Positions 9,565 to 17,222 of a stretch of DNA of 64,000 bases are shown here, one piece after another. The stretch comes from Bacillota bacterium. Lineage in GTDB: Bacteria > Bacillota > Clostridia > Lachnospirales > Lachnospiraceae. The first letter of the stretch is position 1; every line of letters begins with the position of its first letter. The notes beneath the pieces were generated by a model that searched no databases, was not told where the DNA came from, and saw nothing but the letters and a program-made list of their open reading frames with translations. Both the position numbers and the translations under genes were made by a program. The stretch is from NCBI GenBank assembly GCA_023423045.1, contig JAFAGA010000074.1, forward strand, positions 20,486 through 84,485, written 5' to 3'.

Positions 9565-9693
9565 AATAATATTATATTATACTACATGTATGTCCGGTCA
9601 AGGATTCCCTATACGGGTCTGAATACGCAATATCCTTTTTTCTGTGTTTCAGGTACAATTACTCTATATCGGAATATTTAGTAACTCGGACAA

Positions 9694-10554
9694 ATGAGAT
9701 GCATTTTATTGCAGGGAGAAGGGGGAATTATTATTTTTGTCGAAGAACGGCATCAAAATATTCTTAATGAATTGAATATTCATGGGAGAATATCAACAAG
9801 GGAAATCCAAAAAAGGTATAATGTGTCATTTGATACGGCACGGCGTGATTTAAGGATTTTGGAAGAAAAAGGGCTCTTAAAAAGAACGCATGGCGGAGCT
9901 CTGATCTCGCCTCAGAAAGAAATTATGAATTACAATACAAAATACGGTCAAATAAAAACTGCAGTGAAAGACAGTATTTGGCCTATCGTATTAAAAGCAA
10001 CCTCCGTATTGGAAAAACAGGATGTCGTTTTTATAAACGATCCCAAAATCAGTGATATTTTAGTTAACAGCCTTCCCAAGGAATTGCCTATAACGGTGGT
10101 AACGAATTCCATAATTGTCGCTGAACAATTAAGATCTCTGGATAATGTAAGATTATTTTTTACAGGCGGAGAAATCGACAAAAATGGTAACTGTTCGGAT
10201 ATATTCACAATTGAAGCAATCAAAAAGATACGCTTTGATAAATGTTTCATTACTTCAACGAGTATATCTGCAGAATTTGGATTATCAATACAAAATAGTA
10301 ATTCAATAAGTATTTTGAACACGATTTTGGACAGCTCCAAAAAATCAATTGGATTATATCCTGCCGAGAAAATCGGTTTTGAATCCATTTTGAGTATTTG
10401 TCCGGCAAACAAGCTGGATGTCTTGATTACAAACTGGGATGCTCCAAATGACGAACTAAAAAAATTCGACAAGCAGGGAATACAAATTATTGTGACCGGG
10501 AATCCGGGAGCCGAAAATCAAAGCGAAGTAATATCGGAGGAGCCTGCGCTATAG
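9694..10554 (+). CDS. DeoR-family transcriptional regulator
   Basis: An N-terminal DeoR winged helix is visible: ERHQNILNELNIHGRISTREI, then DTARRDLRILEEKGLLKRTHGGAL, the family signature. A C-terminal sugar-phosphate sensor-like domain follows (VVTNSIIVAEQL, FFTGGEID). DeoR proteins normally repress a sugar-utilisation operon, but no such operon is adjacent. The start is uncertain. The ATG at 9694 has only a weak ribosome site, while a strong GGAGAAGGGGGA at 9715-9726 lies inside the reading frame, followed by ATT codons and no ATG/GTG/TTG before the conserved EERHQ. A rare AUU start is possible. Followed by a terminator at 10800. Confidence 0.82.
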   Translation: MRCILLQGEGGIIIFVEERHQNILNELNIHGRISTREIQKRYNVSFDTARRDLRILEEKGLLKRTHGGALISPQKEIMNYNTKYGQIKTAVKDSIWPIVLKATSVLEKQDVVFINDPKISDILVNSLPKELPITVVTNSIIVAEQLRSLDNVRLFFTGGEIDKNGNCSDIFTIEAIKKIRFDKCFITSTSISAEFGLSIQNSNSISILNTILDSSKKSIGLYPAEKIGFESILSICPANKLDVLITNWDAPNDELKKFDKQGIQIIVTGNPGAENQSEVISEEPAL

Positions 10555-10686
10555 TACTTTATGTTTATTATTTTTCTGCAGCAGGATATGCCGTTCAGCG
10601 GGCATTATATATACCTTAGGTATGATGCATTAGGGTGTCCTGAGTATATTTGTTCCCGTACCGGTTCCGGAAGTTTATTATCAAAA

Positions 10687-10773
10687 ACTGCACTATCCGG
10701 ACTATATCGAAAGGTTATCGCTATGGATAAATCCACTGCCCATTGTTTTTCCTTTCATGCCAGATAGTGCAGT
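10687..10773. repeat. 11-bp inverted repeat spanning 87 bases, gene-free
   Basis: ACTGCACTATC (10687-10697) and its exact complement GATAGTGCAGT (10763-10773) enclose 65 bases that contain no convincing gene. The arms could close a structured RNA or mark a degenerate mobile element. It lies in the gap between the DeoR gene and degV (10555-11103), upstream of the DeoR-side terminator. Short reading frames crossing this gap lack ribosome sites, and I do not call them genes. Confidence 0.6.
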
Positions 10774-10799
10774 CCGAACAAGAAAACCTTATAACTCAT

Positions 10800-10828
10800 G
10801 ACGAAGTTGTATCTTCGTCCTTTTATTA
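10800..10828 (+). terminator. intrinsic terminator after the DeoR gene
   Basis: GACGAAG (10800-10806) pairs with CTTCGTC (10813-10819) across a six-base loop and is followed by CTTTTATT. Orientation fits termination of plus-strand transcription from the DeoR-family gene, about 250 bases downstream of its stop. Confidence 0.65.
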
Positions 10829-10950
10829 TGTCATTTTTTATTTCCATGCTTCTTTTGCTATTTCCCGAACCAGCTTCAATATTGTCCGCTGCTCTTCTTC
10901 TATCAGTATATCCCCTCCTCCTTGGATGCGATCCGCGCCGGAGTTTTGGA

Positions 10951-10996
10951 TAAAAAAAGACCTGAGACGGGACGGTTTAATGTCCTATCCAGGTCT
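10951..10996 (-). terminator. intrinsic terminator after degV
   Basis: Read on the minus strand, AGACCTG (10996-10990) pairs with CAGGTCT (10964-10958), with an inner GGAC/GTCC helix, followed by a run of seven T. It lies about 110 bases after the degV stop codon. In the opposite direction the U-tract is poor. Confidence 0.8.
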
Positions 10997-11103
10997 GATC
11001 TTTTATTATCATGCGATGTTTTCGCATTCATTTTCTATTACGTCGGCAAGGATAAACTGGGTTGCCTTCCAGATAAATAACCGTACCCGGCGACACCCAC
11101 AAA

Positions 11104-11940
11104 TCAATACGCTGTAATTATCCCACCCTCATTTGCATATAAACTGCTCACTCCGGCAGTATCTACAATAAAGTAATCCTTAAAGGGTATCCTTTTAAGA
11201 ATCTCATCTTTAATAAACAACGCTCTTTCATAATTATTGCAGTGAGCAATACCCAGAATTCGTTCCTGGGGCTTCAGCACATCTCCCTCGATGGTCTTCG
11301 CCATCAGAGACAGAGCTTTAGTGATGCCTCTCGCCTGGTCAATCTTGCATATGCTGCCTTCAGGGGTTGCTCCCATAACCGGCTTAATGTTCAGGGCGCT
11401 GCAGATAATTGCCTGGAGATTGGACAGCCTGCCATTCTTGCGAAGGGTATCCAGGGTTTCCAATACAAACTTTGTCTTCAGGCTGTCACGGAAAGCGTGA
11501 ATCTTCTCTACCACACTCTCAAAGGAATCTTTTGCTTCCTTGAGCTCCTTAATCTTCATAGCTATTAAAGCCTGACCGACCGAAGCCGACCGGGAATCAA
11601 TGATCTCCACTTTCTTATCCGGATGATCCTCCAGATATATCTTCTTCGCCAGCTCCGCGCTGTTATAAGAGCCGCTTAGCTGAGATGACAGGGTAATTAC
11701 ATAGACATCCCCGTCAAAATCAAAATGCTTCATATAATCTTCCGGAGAAGGACAGGCTGATTTGGGACTATTCGGACTTTTACTCACCATATGCAGAAAC
11801 TCTTTCTGCCGGAAGGTGTCATCATCGACTATGGAAGCATCATCCACAATCAGTGTAAGAGGCACCAGTTTAAAATGCGGATCCTCCCTTAATTCCTTTG
11901 GTAAATCCGTGCAGCTGTCCCCGATGATTCTGTATGACAT
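11104..11940 (-). CDS. DegV-family fatty-acid-binding protein
   Basis: This 278-residue protein has the DegV/FakB fold. The N-terminus IIGDSCTDLPKEL carries the family's SxxDL-type signature; YVITLSSQLSGSYNSAELA is the conserved lipid-site segment (SSxLSGTYQSA in homologues), and IIDSRSASVGQ follows. Family members bind a fatty acid and, where a FakA kinase exists, present it for phosphorylation. No fakA is nearby, so the partner is unknown. The gene stands alone, with an upstream region rich in hairpins and a strong terminator downstream. Confidence 0.88.
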   Translation of the reverse strand: MSYRIIGDSCTDLPKELREDPHFKLVPLTLIVDDASIVDDDTFRQKEFLHMVSKSPNSPKSACPSPEDYMKHFDFDGDVYVITLSSQLSGSYNSAELAKKIYLEDHPDKKVEIIDSRSASVGQALIAMKIKELKEAKDSFESVVEKIHAFRDSLKTKFVLETLDTLRKNGRLSNLQAIICSALNIKPVMGATPEGSICKIDQARGITKALSLMAKTIEGDVLKPQERILGIAHCNNYERALFIKDEILKRIPFKDYFIVDTAGVSSLYANEGGIITAY

Positions 11941-12023
11941 CTTATTTTATCCTCCTGTTAAATATATATTGGTTCTACTATATCTTCCATTGAAACTAAA
12001 TAATGCAGGTTATCAAAATGCAT

Positions 12024-12175
12024 GCTTTTGCGCTGTGTATCCTGATCACAGGAAGAAGGTTTTCTGCCTGCAATATAAGTTATCAGAAGTTGTACTTTAA
12101 CTTCTGATAAAAGGCGCTGTACTTGCGCCGTGCATCCCGATTACAGGAATATGAATTTCTTTCCTGTAATATAAT
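12024..12175. repeat. two tandem diverged copies of a dispersed hairpin repeat
   Basis: Two units about 100 bases apart share the order GCGC, GTG, ATCC[TC]GAT, ACAGGAA, TTTCT, CCTG, AATATAA. The second is the better preserved: ATTACAGGAA (12140-12149) pairs perfectly with TTCCTGTAAT (12161-12170). Very similar units occur at 26760-26860. The region lies between the htpG terminator and the degV start and holds no gene. Confidence 0.75.
12080..12110. repeat. perfect 12-bp hairpin between repeat units
   Basis: TTATCAGAAGTT (12080-12091) is perfectly complementary to AACTTCTGATAA (12099-12110) with a seven-base loop. A related but imperfect copy (TTATCAGAAGTTAAAAGCG followed by ACTTTTGATAA) appears at about 27058-27088 upstream of the ABC-F gene, so this hairpin belongs to the dispersed repeat set. 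Confidence 0.8.
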
Positions 12176-12422
12176 TTTATTATTTATATTATCCATGAAT
12201 ATAAACCATATTCATATTTTTTCGTTCGGCTGCAGACCTATAAGCAGATCCCCCGCGCCCTTGTTGTCTTTCTAAACACATTATCGAGTATCAGTACCAC
12301 ATAATATAGTTTTCATTACTATATAATATCATACCAAATCAGAATAACATAATCAAGAGGTATATAAAAGTTTTATTTAAATTTTATTTTCCGGTTATTT
12401 TCGCCTTTTACAGATAAAAGCC

Positions 12423-12471
12423 CAAAAAGGGAAGGAGACATATGAGTACCATCTTCATATGTTTCCTTCCC
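12423..12471 (-). terminator. intrinsic terminator after htpG
   Basis: On the minus strand GGGAAGGAAACATATGA pairs with TCATATGTCTCCTTCCC (one mismatch), followed by TTTTTG. It begins about 30 bases after the htpG stop codon. Confidence 0.9.
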
Positions 12472-12501
12472 CCTATAGCTCAAGCCTTAAGCAAATTTTA
12501 T

Positions 12502-14634
12502 TTATTTTGCAAGAAACATCATAATATCATTGCTTCTCTGGATGAATTTTGTCATTGCTTCCGGCTCCAGAGGCTTATGGCTCAGCAATGCCAGGTCATA
12601 CAGCTGTTCGCAGATCATCGGTGTCTGCTCCGCCTTCTCATTGGTTAGAATGAACTGAACCAGCTTATTGTTTGCATTCAGCACCAGAGTCTCTCCGCCC
12701 CCCAGATCACCCATATCCATGCCGGACATATTATACATGCGCATCATCTCCTGCATTCTGCGGCTCTCCTCGGATAAGGTCATAACGGAGGATACCTTCT
12801 CGTTCTTGAACTTATCCACCTTGACCTCCAGTTTCTCCTTGCCGAGAACCTCACGAAACAGCTTGGTCATGGCTTCGGTATTATTCTTTAATACCTTCTG
12901 GTCCTTCTTCTTAACCGTATCCTTAAAGCCTTCACTGATATCGGCATCAATACGCTGGAAACGAACCGTCTGATCCTGGTATTCCAGCTGAGTGATGAAG
13001 GGCTGGTCAATATTGTGGGTAAGGATAAAGGCATCGCTGCCGGCTTCCTTGAACATATTGATATACTGGCTCTGCTGCTTGATATCGGTCACATAGTAAA
13101 CCGTAATCTTCTTATCCTCATCTACGATATCTTCATCCGCATCCGGAGCATGATCATGTGTATCATTGCCTTCTCCGTGTGCATGATCATGTTTGCATTC
13201 ACCGCTATGCTCATGGTCATGTCCGCAGCCGCATTCGTCTTCCTGCTTACCGGAAGTTTCCTCTGTCTCCGCAGCAGCCTCTGTCTTCAGACCAGCCTCA
13301 TCCTTCTTGTCCGTCTCTCCGTCGGTGCCCTTCCTGGCTGCCACATAGTCCGCAAGGGTGATATATTTATCCTCAAGATTCTTAAAGATAATAACATCCT
13401 TCACCTTTTCCCGGAATTTCTCGTCCTTTAGGAAGCCAAACTTAATGAAGGGACTGAGATCATCCCAGAACTTCTCATAATTCTCTCTCTCCACCTTATA
13501 CATACCGGTCAGCTTATCCGCCACCTTCTTGCTAATGTATTCGGAGATTTTCTTCACAAATCCGTCGTTCTGAAGCGCACTTCTGGATACATTCAGGGGA
13601 AGATCGGGACAATCAATCACACCCTTTAGCAGCATCAGAAACTCCGGAATTACTTCCTTAATATTATCAGCGATAAATACCTGGTTGCTGTATAATTTGA
13701 TAAGTCCTTCCAGGGAATCATATTCCGTGTTGATCTTGGGGAAATACAGTATTCCCTTCAGATTGAACGGATAATCCATGTTCAGGTGAATCCAGAACAG
13801 AGGCTCCTTATAGTCGTGGAATACTTCACGGTAGAAATTCTTGTATTCCTCCTCGGTACAGTCATTCGGATGCTTTGTCCACAAAGGATTTGTCTCGTTG
13901 ATAGGCTCCGGCTTGGTTACCTCTGTCTTGGTCTCCTCTACGCTGCCATCCTCATTCACCGCAGCATCCACAACCTCCGGTTCCTTCTCCGGCGCCTTGG
14001 CATTTGCATTAACCAGATAGATTTCTACCGGCATGAAAGAACAGTACTTCTTAAGAATCTCTCTCACGCGGTATTCATTGGAGAACTCATAGCTGGAATC
14101 ATTCAAATACAAGGTAATCTCCGTACCACGCTCTGCCTTGGTACTGTCACTCATCTCATATTCGGTCCCTCCGTCGGACTCCCAATGCACGGGGCTGGCC
14201 TCAGGCTGCCAGGACAACGTATCGATGGTAACCCGGGAAGCAACCATGAAAGCCGAATAGAATCCCAAGCCGAAATGGCCGATAATCTGGTCCTCATTGG
14301 TCTTGTCCTTATACTGCTCAAGGAACTTCTGTGCACCGGAGAAAGCGATCTGGTTGATGTATTCCTTTACCTCATCCGCCGTCATGCCAATACCATTATC
14401 GGAAAAACGAATGGTCTTCTCCTCCGGATTCACGGTTACAGTTATCTGATAATGATTATCCTCGGGCAGATTTACCTCTCCCATAATCTCCAGCTTCTTC
14501 AGCTTGGTAATAGCATCACTGCCATTTGAAATTAACTCTCTTACAAATATGTCGTGGTCGGAATATAGCCACTTCTTAATGATAGGAAACAGATTCTCCG
14601 AATGGATCGATAGATTTCCGCGTTCTGTGCTCAT
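12502..14634 (-). CDS. htpG: chaperone HtpG (Hsp90) with His/Cys-rich insert
   Basis: Bacterial Hsp90, an ATP-dependent cytosolic chaperone. The GHKL ATPase domain shows ELISNGSDAITKLK (residues 34-47), DNGIGMT (79-85) and GHFGLGFYSAFM (119-130). Middle and C-terminal domains follow. At 710 residues it is longer than the usual 620-640, because of two inserts: an acidic linker near 208-250 and a segment at about 436-507. The second insert contains three Cys (468, 470, 480) and eight His (472, 474, 476, 482, 484, 486, 493, 495) and looks metal-binding. AAGGAG precedes the ATG. Controlled by the CIRCE/promoter immediately upstream and ended by a strong terminator. Confidence 0.95.
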   Translation of the reverse strand: MSTERGNLSIHSENLFPIIKKWLYSDHDIFVRELISNGSDAITKLKKLEIMGEVNLPEDNHYQITVTVNPEEKTIRFSDNGIGMTADEVKEYINQIAFSGAQKFLEQYKDKTNEDQIIGHFGLGFYSAFMVASRVTIDTLSWQPEASPVHWESDGGTEYEMSDSTKAERGTEITLYLNDSSYEFSNEYRVREILKKYCSFMPVEIYLVNANAKAPEKEPEVVDAAVNEDGSVEETKTEVTKPEPINETNPLWTKHPNDCTEEEYKNFYREVFHDYKEPLFWIHLNMDYPFNLKGILYFPKINTEYDSLEGLIKLYSNQVFIADNIKEVIPEFLMLLKGVIDCPDLPLNVSRSALQNDGFVKKISEYISKKVADKLTGMYKVERENYEKFWDDLSPFIKFGFLKDEKFREKVKDVIIFKNLEDKYITLADYVAARKGTDGETDKKDEAGLKTEAAAETEETSGKQEDECGCGHDHEHSGECKHDHAHGEGNDTHDHAPDADEDIVDEDKKITVYYVTDIKQQSQYINMFKEAGSDAFILTHNIDQPFITQLEYQDQTVRFQRIDADISEGFKDTVKKKDQKVLKNNTEAMTKLFREVLGKEKLEVKVDKFKNEKVSSVMTLSEESRRMQEMMRMYNMSGMDMGDLGGGETLVLNANNKLVQFILTNEKAEQTPMICEQLYDLALLSHKPLEPEAMTKFIQRSNDIMMFLAK

Positions 14635-14686
14635 GAAAACAACTCCTTTTCATAATTTAATGTTCGTCATTTTTACCCATGTCCTT

Positions 14687-14715
14687 ATCATAATACGGTG
14701 AAAATAAAATGTCAA
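14687..14715 (-). promoter_or_regulatory. sigma-A promoter of htpG
   Basis: On the minus strand TTGACA (14715-14710), a 17-base spacer and TATGAT (14692-14687) form a near-consensus promoter directly downstream of the CIRCE element and about 45 bases before the htpG ribosome site. Confidence 0.9.
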
Positions 14716-14722
14716 GACAAAA

Positions 14723-14749
14723 TTAGCACTCTTTGAGCAAGAGTGCTAA
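14723..14749. promoter_or_regulatory. CIRCE operator (HrcA site), perfect
   Basis: TTAGCACTC-N9-GAGTGCTAA matches the full CIRCE consensus bound by the heat-shock repressor HrcA. Its position next to the -35 element predicts HrcA repression of htpG with relief on heat shock. That is notable because htpG is outside the CIRCE regulon in Bacillus subtilis. Confidence 0.95.
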
Positions 14750-14922
14750 CAACGCAATGTCTTTTTTCCCGTTAACCCTATTTCTCCCGTCAGTCCTCCT
14801 CGAAAAAGATGGCCTTCTAATTTATAGTATAACAGAACAATTTTCCATCTAAAAGCGAGTGATTTTTTAGAAGGTGTCATTTTTTTAGTTTTACCTTCCC
14901 CAACCACCCTCCGCTAAAGCGC

Positions 14923-14970
14923 GACAGTCCGCTGGAATTTTACTTCCAGCGGACTGCCGCGCTTTATATG
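14923..14970. terminator. long perfect-stem hairpin after the lipoprotein gene
   Basis: AAAGCGCG and CAGTCCGCTGGAA pair with TTCCAGCGGACTG and CGCGCTTT around a short loop, with one mismatch between the two blocks. It lies about 45 bases after the lipoprotein stop on the minus strand and is likely to be its terminator, although the T-tract after the stem is only CTTT. The rest of the 14816-15014 stretch is AT-rich with no gene visible. Confidence 0.6.
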
Positions 14971-15014
14971 GTACTTTACCAGCATATGCATATTCACCGT
15001 TAGATTCTTTTTTA

Positions 15015-15575
15015 TCAACGCCAATCTGTAATCGCTCTGCCAAATTCAGAAACCGTATAGTCCGGTTCATCCATTCCCAACTCTAAAGATGCATTTTTGC
15101 GAACTTCCAAATTCATAAGCCAATATCCCTCATACATCCTGACAATGATTCTATCCGCATCTTCAGGCATATCTTCCATCGGTATGGCATCCAATCGTCT
15201 CAGTAATTCCCTATCCATCGTATAAGCATAGGATACAAGAGTATTGTCATTGAAGGTTCCTTCTGGCATCTCCAGATAGTTGCGGACTATCTCCAGCTGC
15301 TCCGGAGTAACAAAATCCAGCCAGCTATAATATACACAATCCTCCGTTATCTCAAGGCTATCCTGTGTACTTTGCTCAGATAAAACAGCAAACTCGAATT
15401 TAATTAATTCATTCTTATTATGATTAAATTGATCCTCTGACTGGATAGGAACCGAAGGATTATCACCGGCAGCTTGAGCACTCTTATTCGCATTATCTTG
15501 GAATTTACATCCACTCATCATGAAAATCAGAGCTCCAATGAATAACAAAACTATAACCTTGTTCATTCTTCTCAT
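15015..15575 (-). CDS. predicted lipoprotein of unknown function
   Basis: The N-terminus MRRMNKVIVLLFIGALIFMM ends in SGC, a basic n-region, hydrophobic core and lipobox with the lipidated Cys at about residue 22, so the mature protein should be anchored outside the membrane. The remaining 165 residues are acidic with no recognised domain. GGAGG is six bases before the ATG at 15575, which I prefer over an earlier start. It follows the exported Cys-rich protein by 26 bases, and the pair probably forms one transcript within the inserted segment. Confidence 0.7.
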   Translation of the reverse strand: MRRMNKVIVLLFIGALIFMMSGCKFQDNANKSAQAAGDNPSVPIQSEDQFNHNKNELIKFEFAVLSEQSTQDSLEITEDCVYYSWLDFVTPEQLEIVRNYLEMPEGTFNDNTLVSYAYTMDRELLRRLDAIPMEDMPEDADRIIVRMYEGYWLMNLEVRKNASLELGMDEPDYTVSEFGRAITDWR

Positions 15576-15601
15576 AATAAACCTCCAATCCAATTGTTGA
15601 T

Positions 15602-16090
15602 TTACACTATAAAATAATTAATTTTTGAATAAGACAAATCAGCTTCGGAACAGAAACACCTAAAGTTACCATCCGTAACCCCACGCGCTACCCCGCAAGA
15701 TGAGCAAAATTCAACCCATCCCATCCTAAAGCCTCCACCTTTTAATGGTGTATGACACAATACTATAACTATTGACAGTTCTATACAACAAAGTCTACTC
15801 GAAGGCGGACAACGATGCATATTAGTATCAGACATATCATAATTATATGCATAGCCCAATATCTCGTTTATATCCAAATAACCTATTTCCGTTGCGTATT
15901 CCATCAATTCTTCGAAGCTTTCCATATCCAATGCATCTAAAAGCAAATCAAGCACACCATAACTTATCAATCGTTCCTCCAGGCTCTGGCATTCGTCGTC
16001 GTATTGCACAGGCAACTCTGCGGCAACCGCAGTAAAACTACATGTAAATACCATTACAGCAACAACCAAAAAAGCAATTAGTCTTTTCAT
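15602..16090 (-). CDS. exported Cys-rich protein of unknown function
   Basis: A clear signal peptide (MKRLIAFLVVAVMVFTCSFT, then AVAA, cleavage likely before ELPVQ) is followed by an acidic segment and a C-terminal half with about eight Cys (RCPPSSRLCC, VLCH, FCSSCG, RCFC). That suggests disulfides or a bound metal. GGGAGG precedes the ATG. It lies upstream of the lipoprotein gene in the inserted segment. Not recognised as a known family; the C-terminal end (SKINYFIV) is unremarkable, so a frameshifted tail cannot be excluded. Confidence 0.6.
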   Translation of the reverse strand: MKRLIAFLVVAVMVFTCSFTAVAAELPVQYDDECQSLEERLISYGVLDLLLDALDMESFEELMEYATEIGYLDINEILGYAYNYDMSDTNMHRCPPSSRLCCIELSIVIVLCHTPLKGGGFRMGWVEFCSSCGVARGVTDGNFRCFCSEADLSYSKINYFIV

Positions 16091-16141
16091 CTCAATTTCC
16101 TCCCGAAATTTAGTTTGTAGTAATTAATCTTCACATTTGTA

Positions 16142-16367
16142 CTAACCGTTTTCGTAAAGCCATTTTTTGAAACTTTTGCTGTAACAGTCCATCGATATAT
16201 ACGACTGAGTCATTCCATAGAACGTCAGCGACTGATTGATATGAATATCACAATAATCACTTAAACGTTCATAATATCAACCTCTTCCGCATACAGGAGA
16301 TACCTCGCCTCTTCCACAGGAATTCCCATTTCCCCCACAATTCGATGAAACGTTTACACTTTATCAT
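16142..16367 (-). pseudogene. frameshifted remnant of a small protein gene
   Basis: On the minus strand AAAGGAG and an ATG at 16367 begin a reading frame that breaks after a few codons. A second frame gives protein-like text (FHRIVGEMGIPVEEARYLLY, then AEEVDI) and a third continues with YERLSDYCDIHINQSLTFYG and ends FKKWLYENG-stop at 16142. Joined by two frameshifts they make a coherent protein of about 75-80 residues, so I read it as a decayed gene of unknown family. The promoter at 16480-16509 points into it. Confidence 0.55.
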
Positions 16368-16479
16368 TTGTGAGCTCCTTTCTACCACTTTTAGCGGCAA
16401 TCCGGGTCACTCCGACAATATTGTCTCGTAAACTGCAGTAAATATGCGCTTTAATTAGCATATTTATCATTATAATCAC

Positions 16480-16509
16480 ATTATACCCCATCTTATGAGG
16501 AAAAGTCAA
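16480..16509 (-). promoter_or_regulatory. sigma-A-like promoter upstream of the remnant and exported genes
   Basis: On the minus strand TTGACT (16509-16504), an 18-base spacer and TATAAT (16485-16480). It would transcribe the frameshifted remnant and possibly read on into the exported protein and lipoprotein genes. Confidence 0.55.
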
Positions 16510-16673
16510 CCATTAATGTAAATATTTTCCTGAATTTTAAATTGAATATATAAAATAGTTCCAGCAAACCCTTGTGAATGCCGGAAAATTTTTGTCTATA
16601 TTTTGTATTTTTAGTATGGCGCAATCTAATGGAATATGTTATAATATAACTATATGATATTGGAAAATGTGTT

Positions 16674-17219
16674 ATGACAATACTATTATTTGGCGTATCG
16701 AATGTTGGCAAATCTGTCACTGGAGAGTTTCTTGCGCATCGTTTAGGGTATGATTTTTACGATCTTGATGAAGAGGTTAAAAAGCATTGGAATACTACAT
16801 TGGACGACTTTGTTTCAACAGGGACACTTCGCGAACGTGACCAGATCCGCAGTGACCTTATCAACTCACTTGTTGCCCGTAACGGGGACAAGGTTGTAGC
16901 AGTTACCCCGCTGTCCTACATACAGGCGATCCAGCCACCGTTGTCTTCCCCCGGTATATTTTCCATCGAACGGCTTGATTCCGCTGAAAATATTTTTGAC
17001 CGTCTGGTTTTCAGCGATGAAAATGATAACATCTATAAAGATGACGGCTATAAAAATGAGCATAGGGATTATTATCTTTCAGAAATAAGCGCAGACCTCG
17101 AATGGTACGGCTCCATTTACGCTGATATCAGACACCAGTTTCATATATCCGGCAGACTACCAGAAGATGTGGCTGATACATTGATTATGGAATATCATCT
17201 CGGCAGGGAGGAGGCATAA
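16674..17219 (+). CDS. P-loop, shikimate-kinase-like accessory protein of the IS unit
   Basis: A 181-residue protein with an N-terminal P-loop FGVSNVGKS (G7-K13-S14). A DLD motif (D30/D32) and an R53-E-R55 stretch follow at positions resembling the shikimate-site Asp and Arg of shikimate kinases. The third shikimate-site element, a GGG motif after a beta strand, is absent: the strand reads VVAVTPLSY. So it is unlikely to be a working shikimate kinase. It ends three bases before the transposase ATG, implying co-translation and a role in the element, perhaps as an NTP-dependent regulator (inference). A TATAAT at 16640-16645 may be its -10 element. Confidence 0.75.
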   Translation: MTILLFGVSNVGKSVTGEFLAHRLGYDFYDLDEEVKKHWNTTLDDFVSTGTLRERDQIRSDLINSLVARNGDKVVAVTPLSYIQAIQPPLSSPGIFSIERLDSAENIFDRLVFSDENDNIYKDDGYKNEHRDYYLSEISADLEWYGSIYADIRHQFHISGRLPEDVADTLIMEYHLGREEA

Positions 17220-17222
17220 CCC

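Larger units (their letters stand above)
14679..14815. repeat. direct repeat copy A flanking the inserted segment
   Basis: These 137 bases match 19137-19273 at 132 positions with no gaps. The copy holds the htpG promoter, the perfect CIRCE and, read on the minus strand, the final eight sense codons and stop (KAIFFEED*) of the DUF5721 gene whose intact copy ends at 19248. Just past 14815 the sequence changes completely. It therefore marks the left junction of an insertion between htpG and its former neighbour. Confidence 0.95.

Noticed and set aside
10561..11117. Two short plus-strand reading frames between the DeoR gene and degV
   Set aside because: No ribosome sites, low-complexity or odd composition, and they cross a terminator hairpin and an inverted repeat.
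16600..16640. Exact left terminal inverted repeat of the IS
   Set aside because: Only the seven-base GGCGCAA is shared with the right side, and no target duplication was found. Not enough to call the ends.
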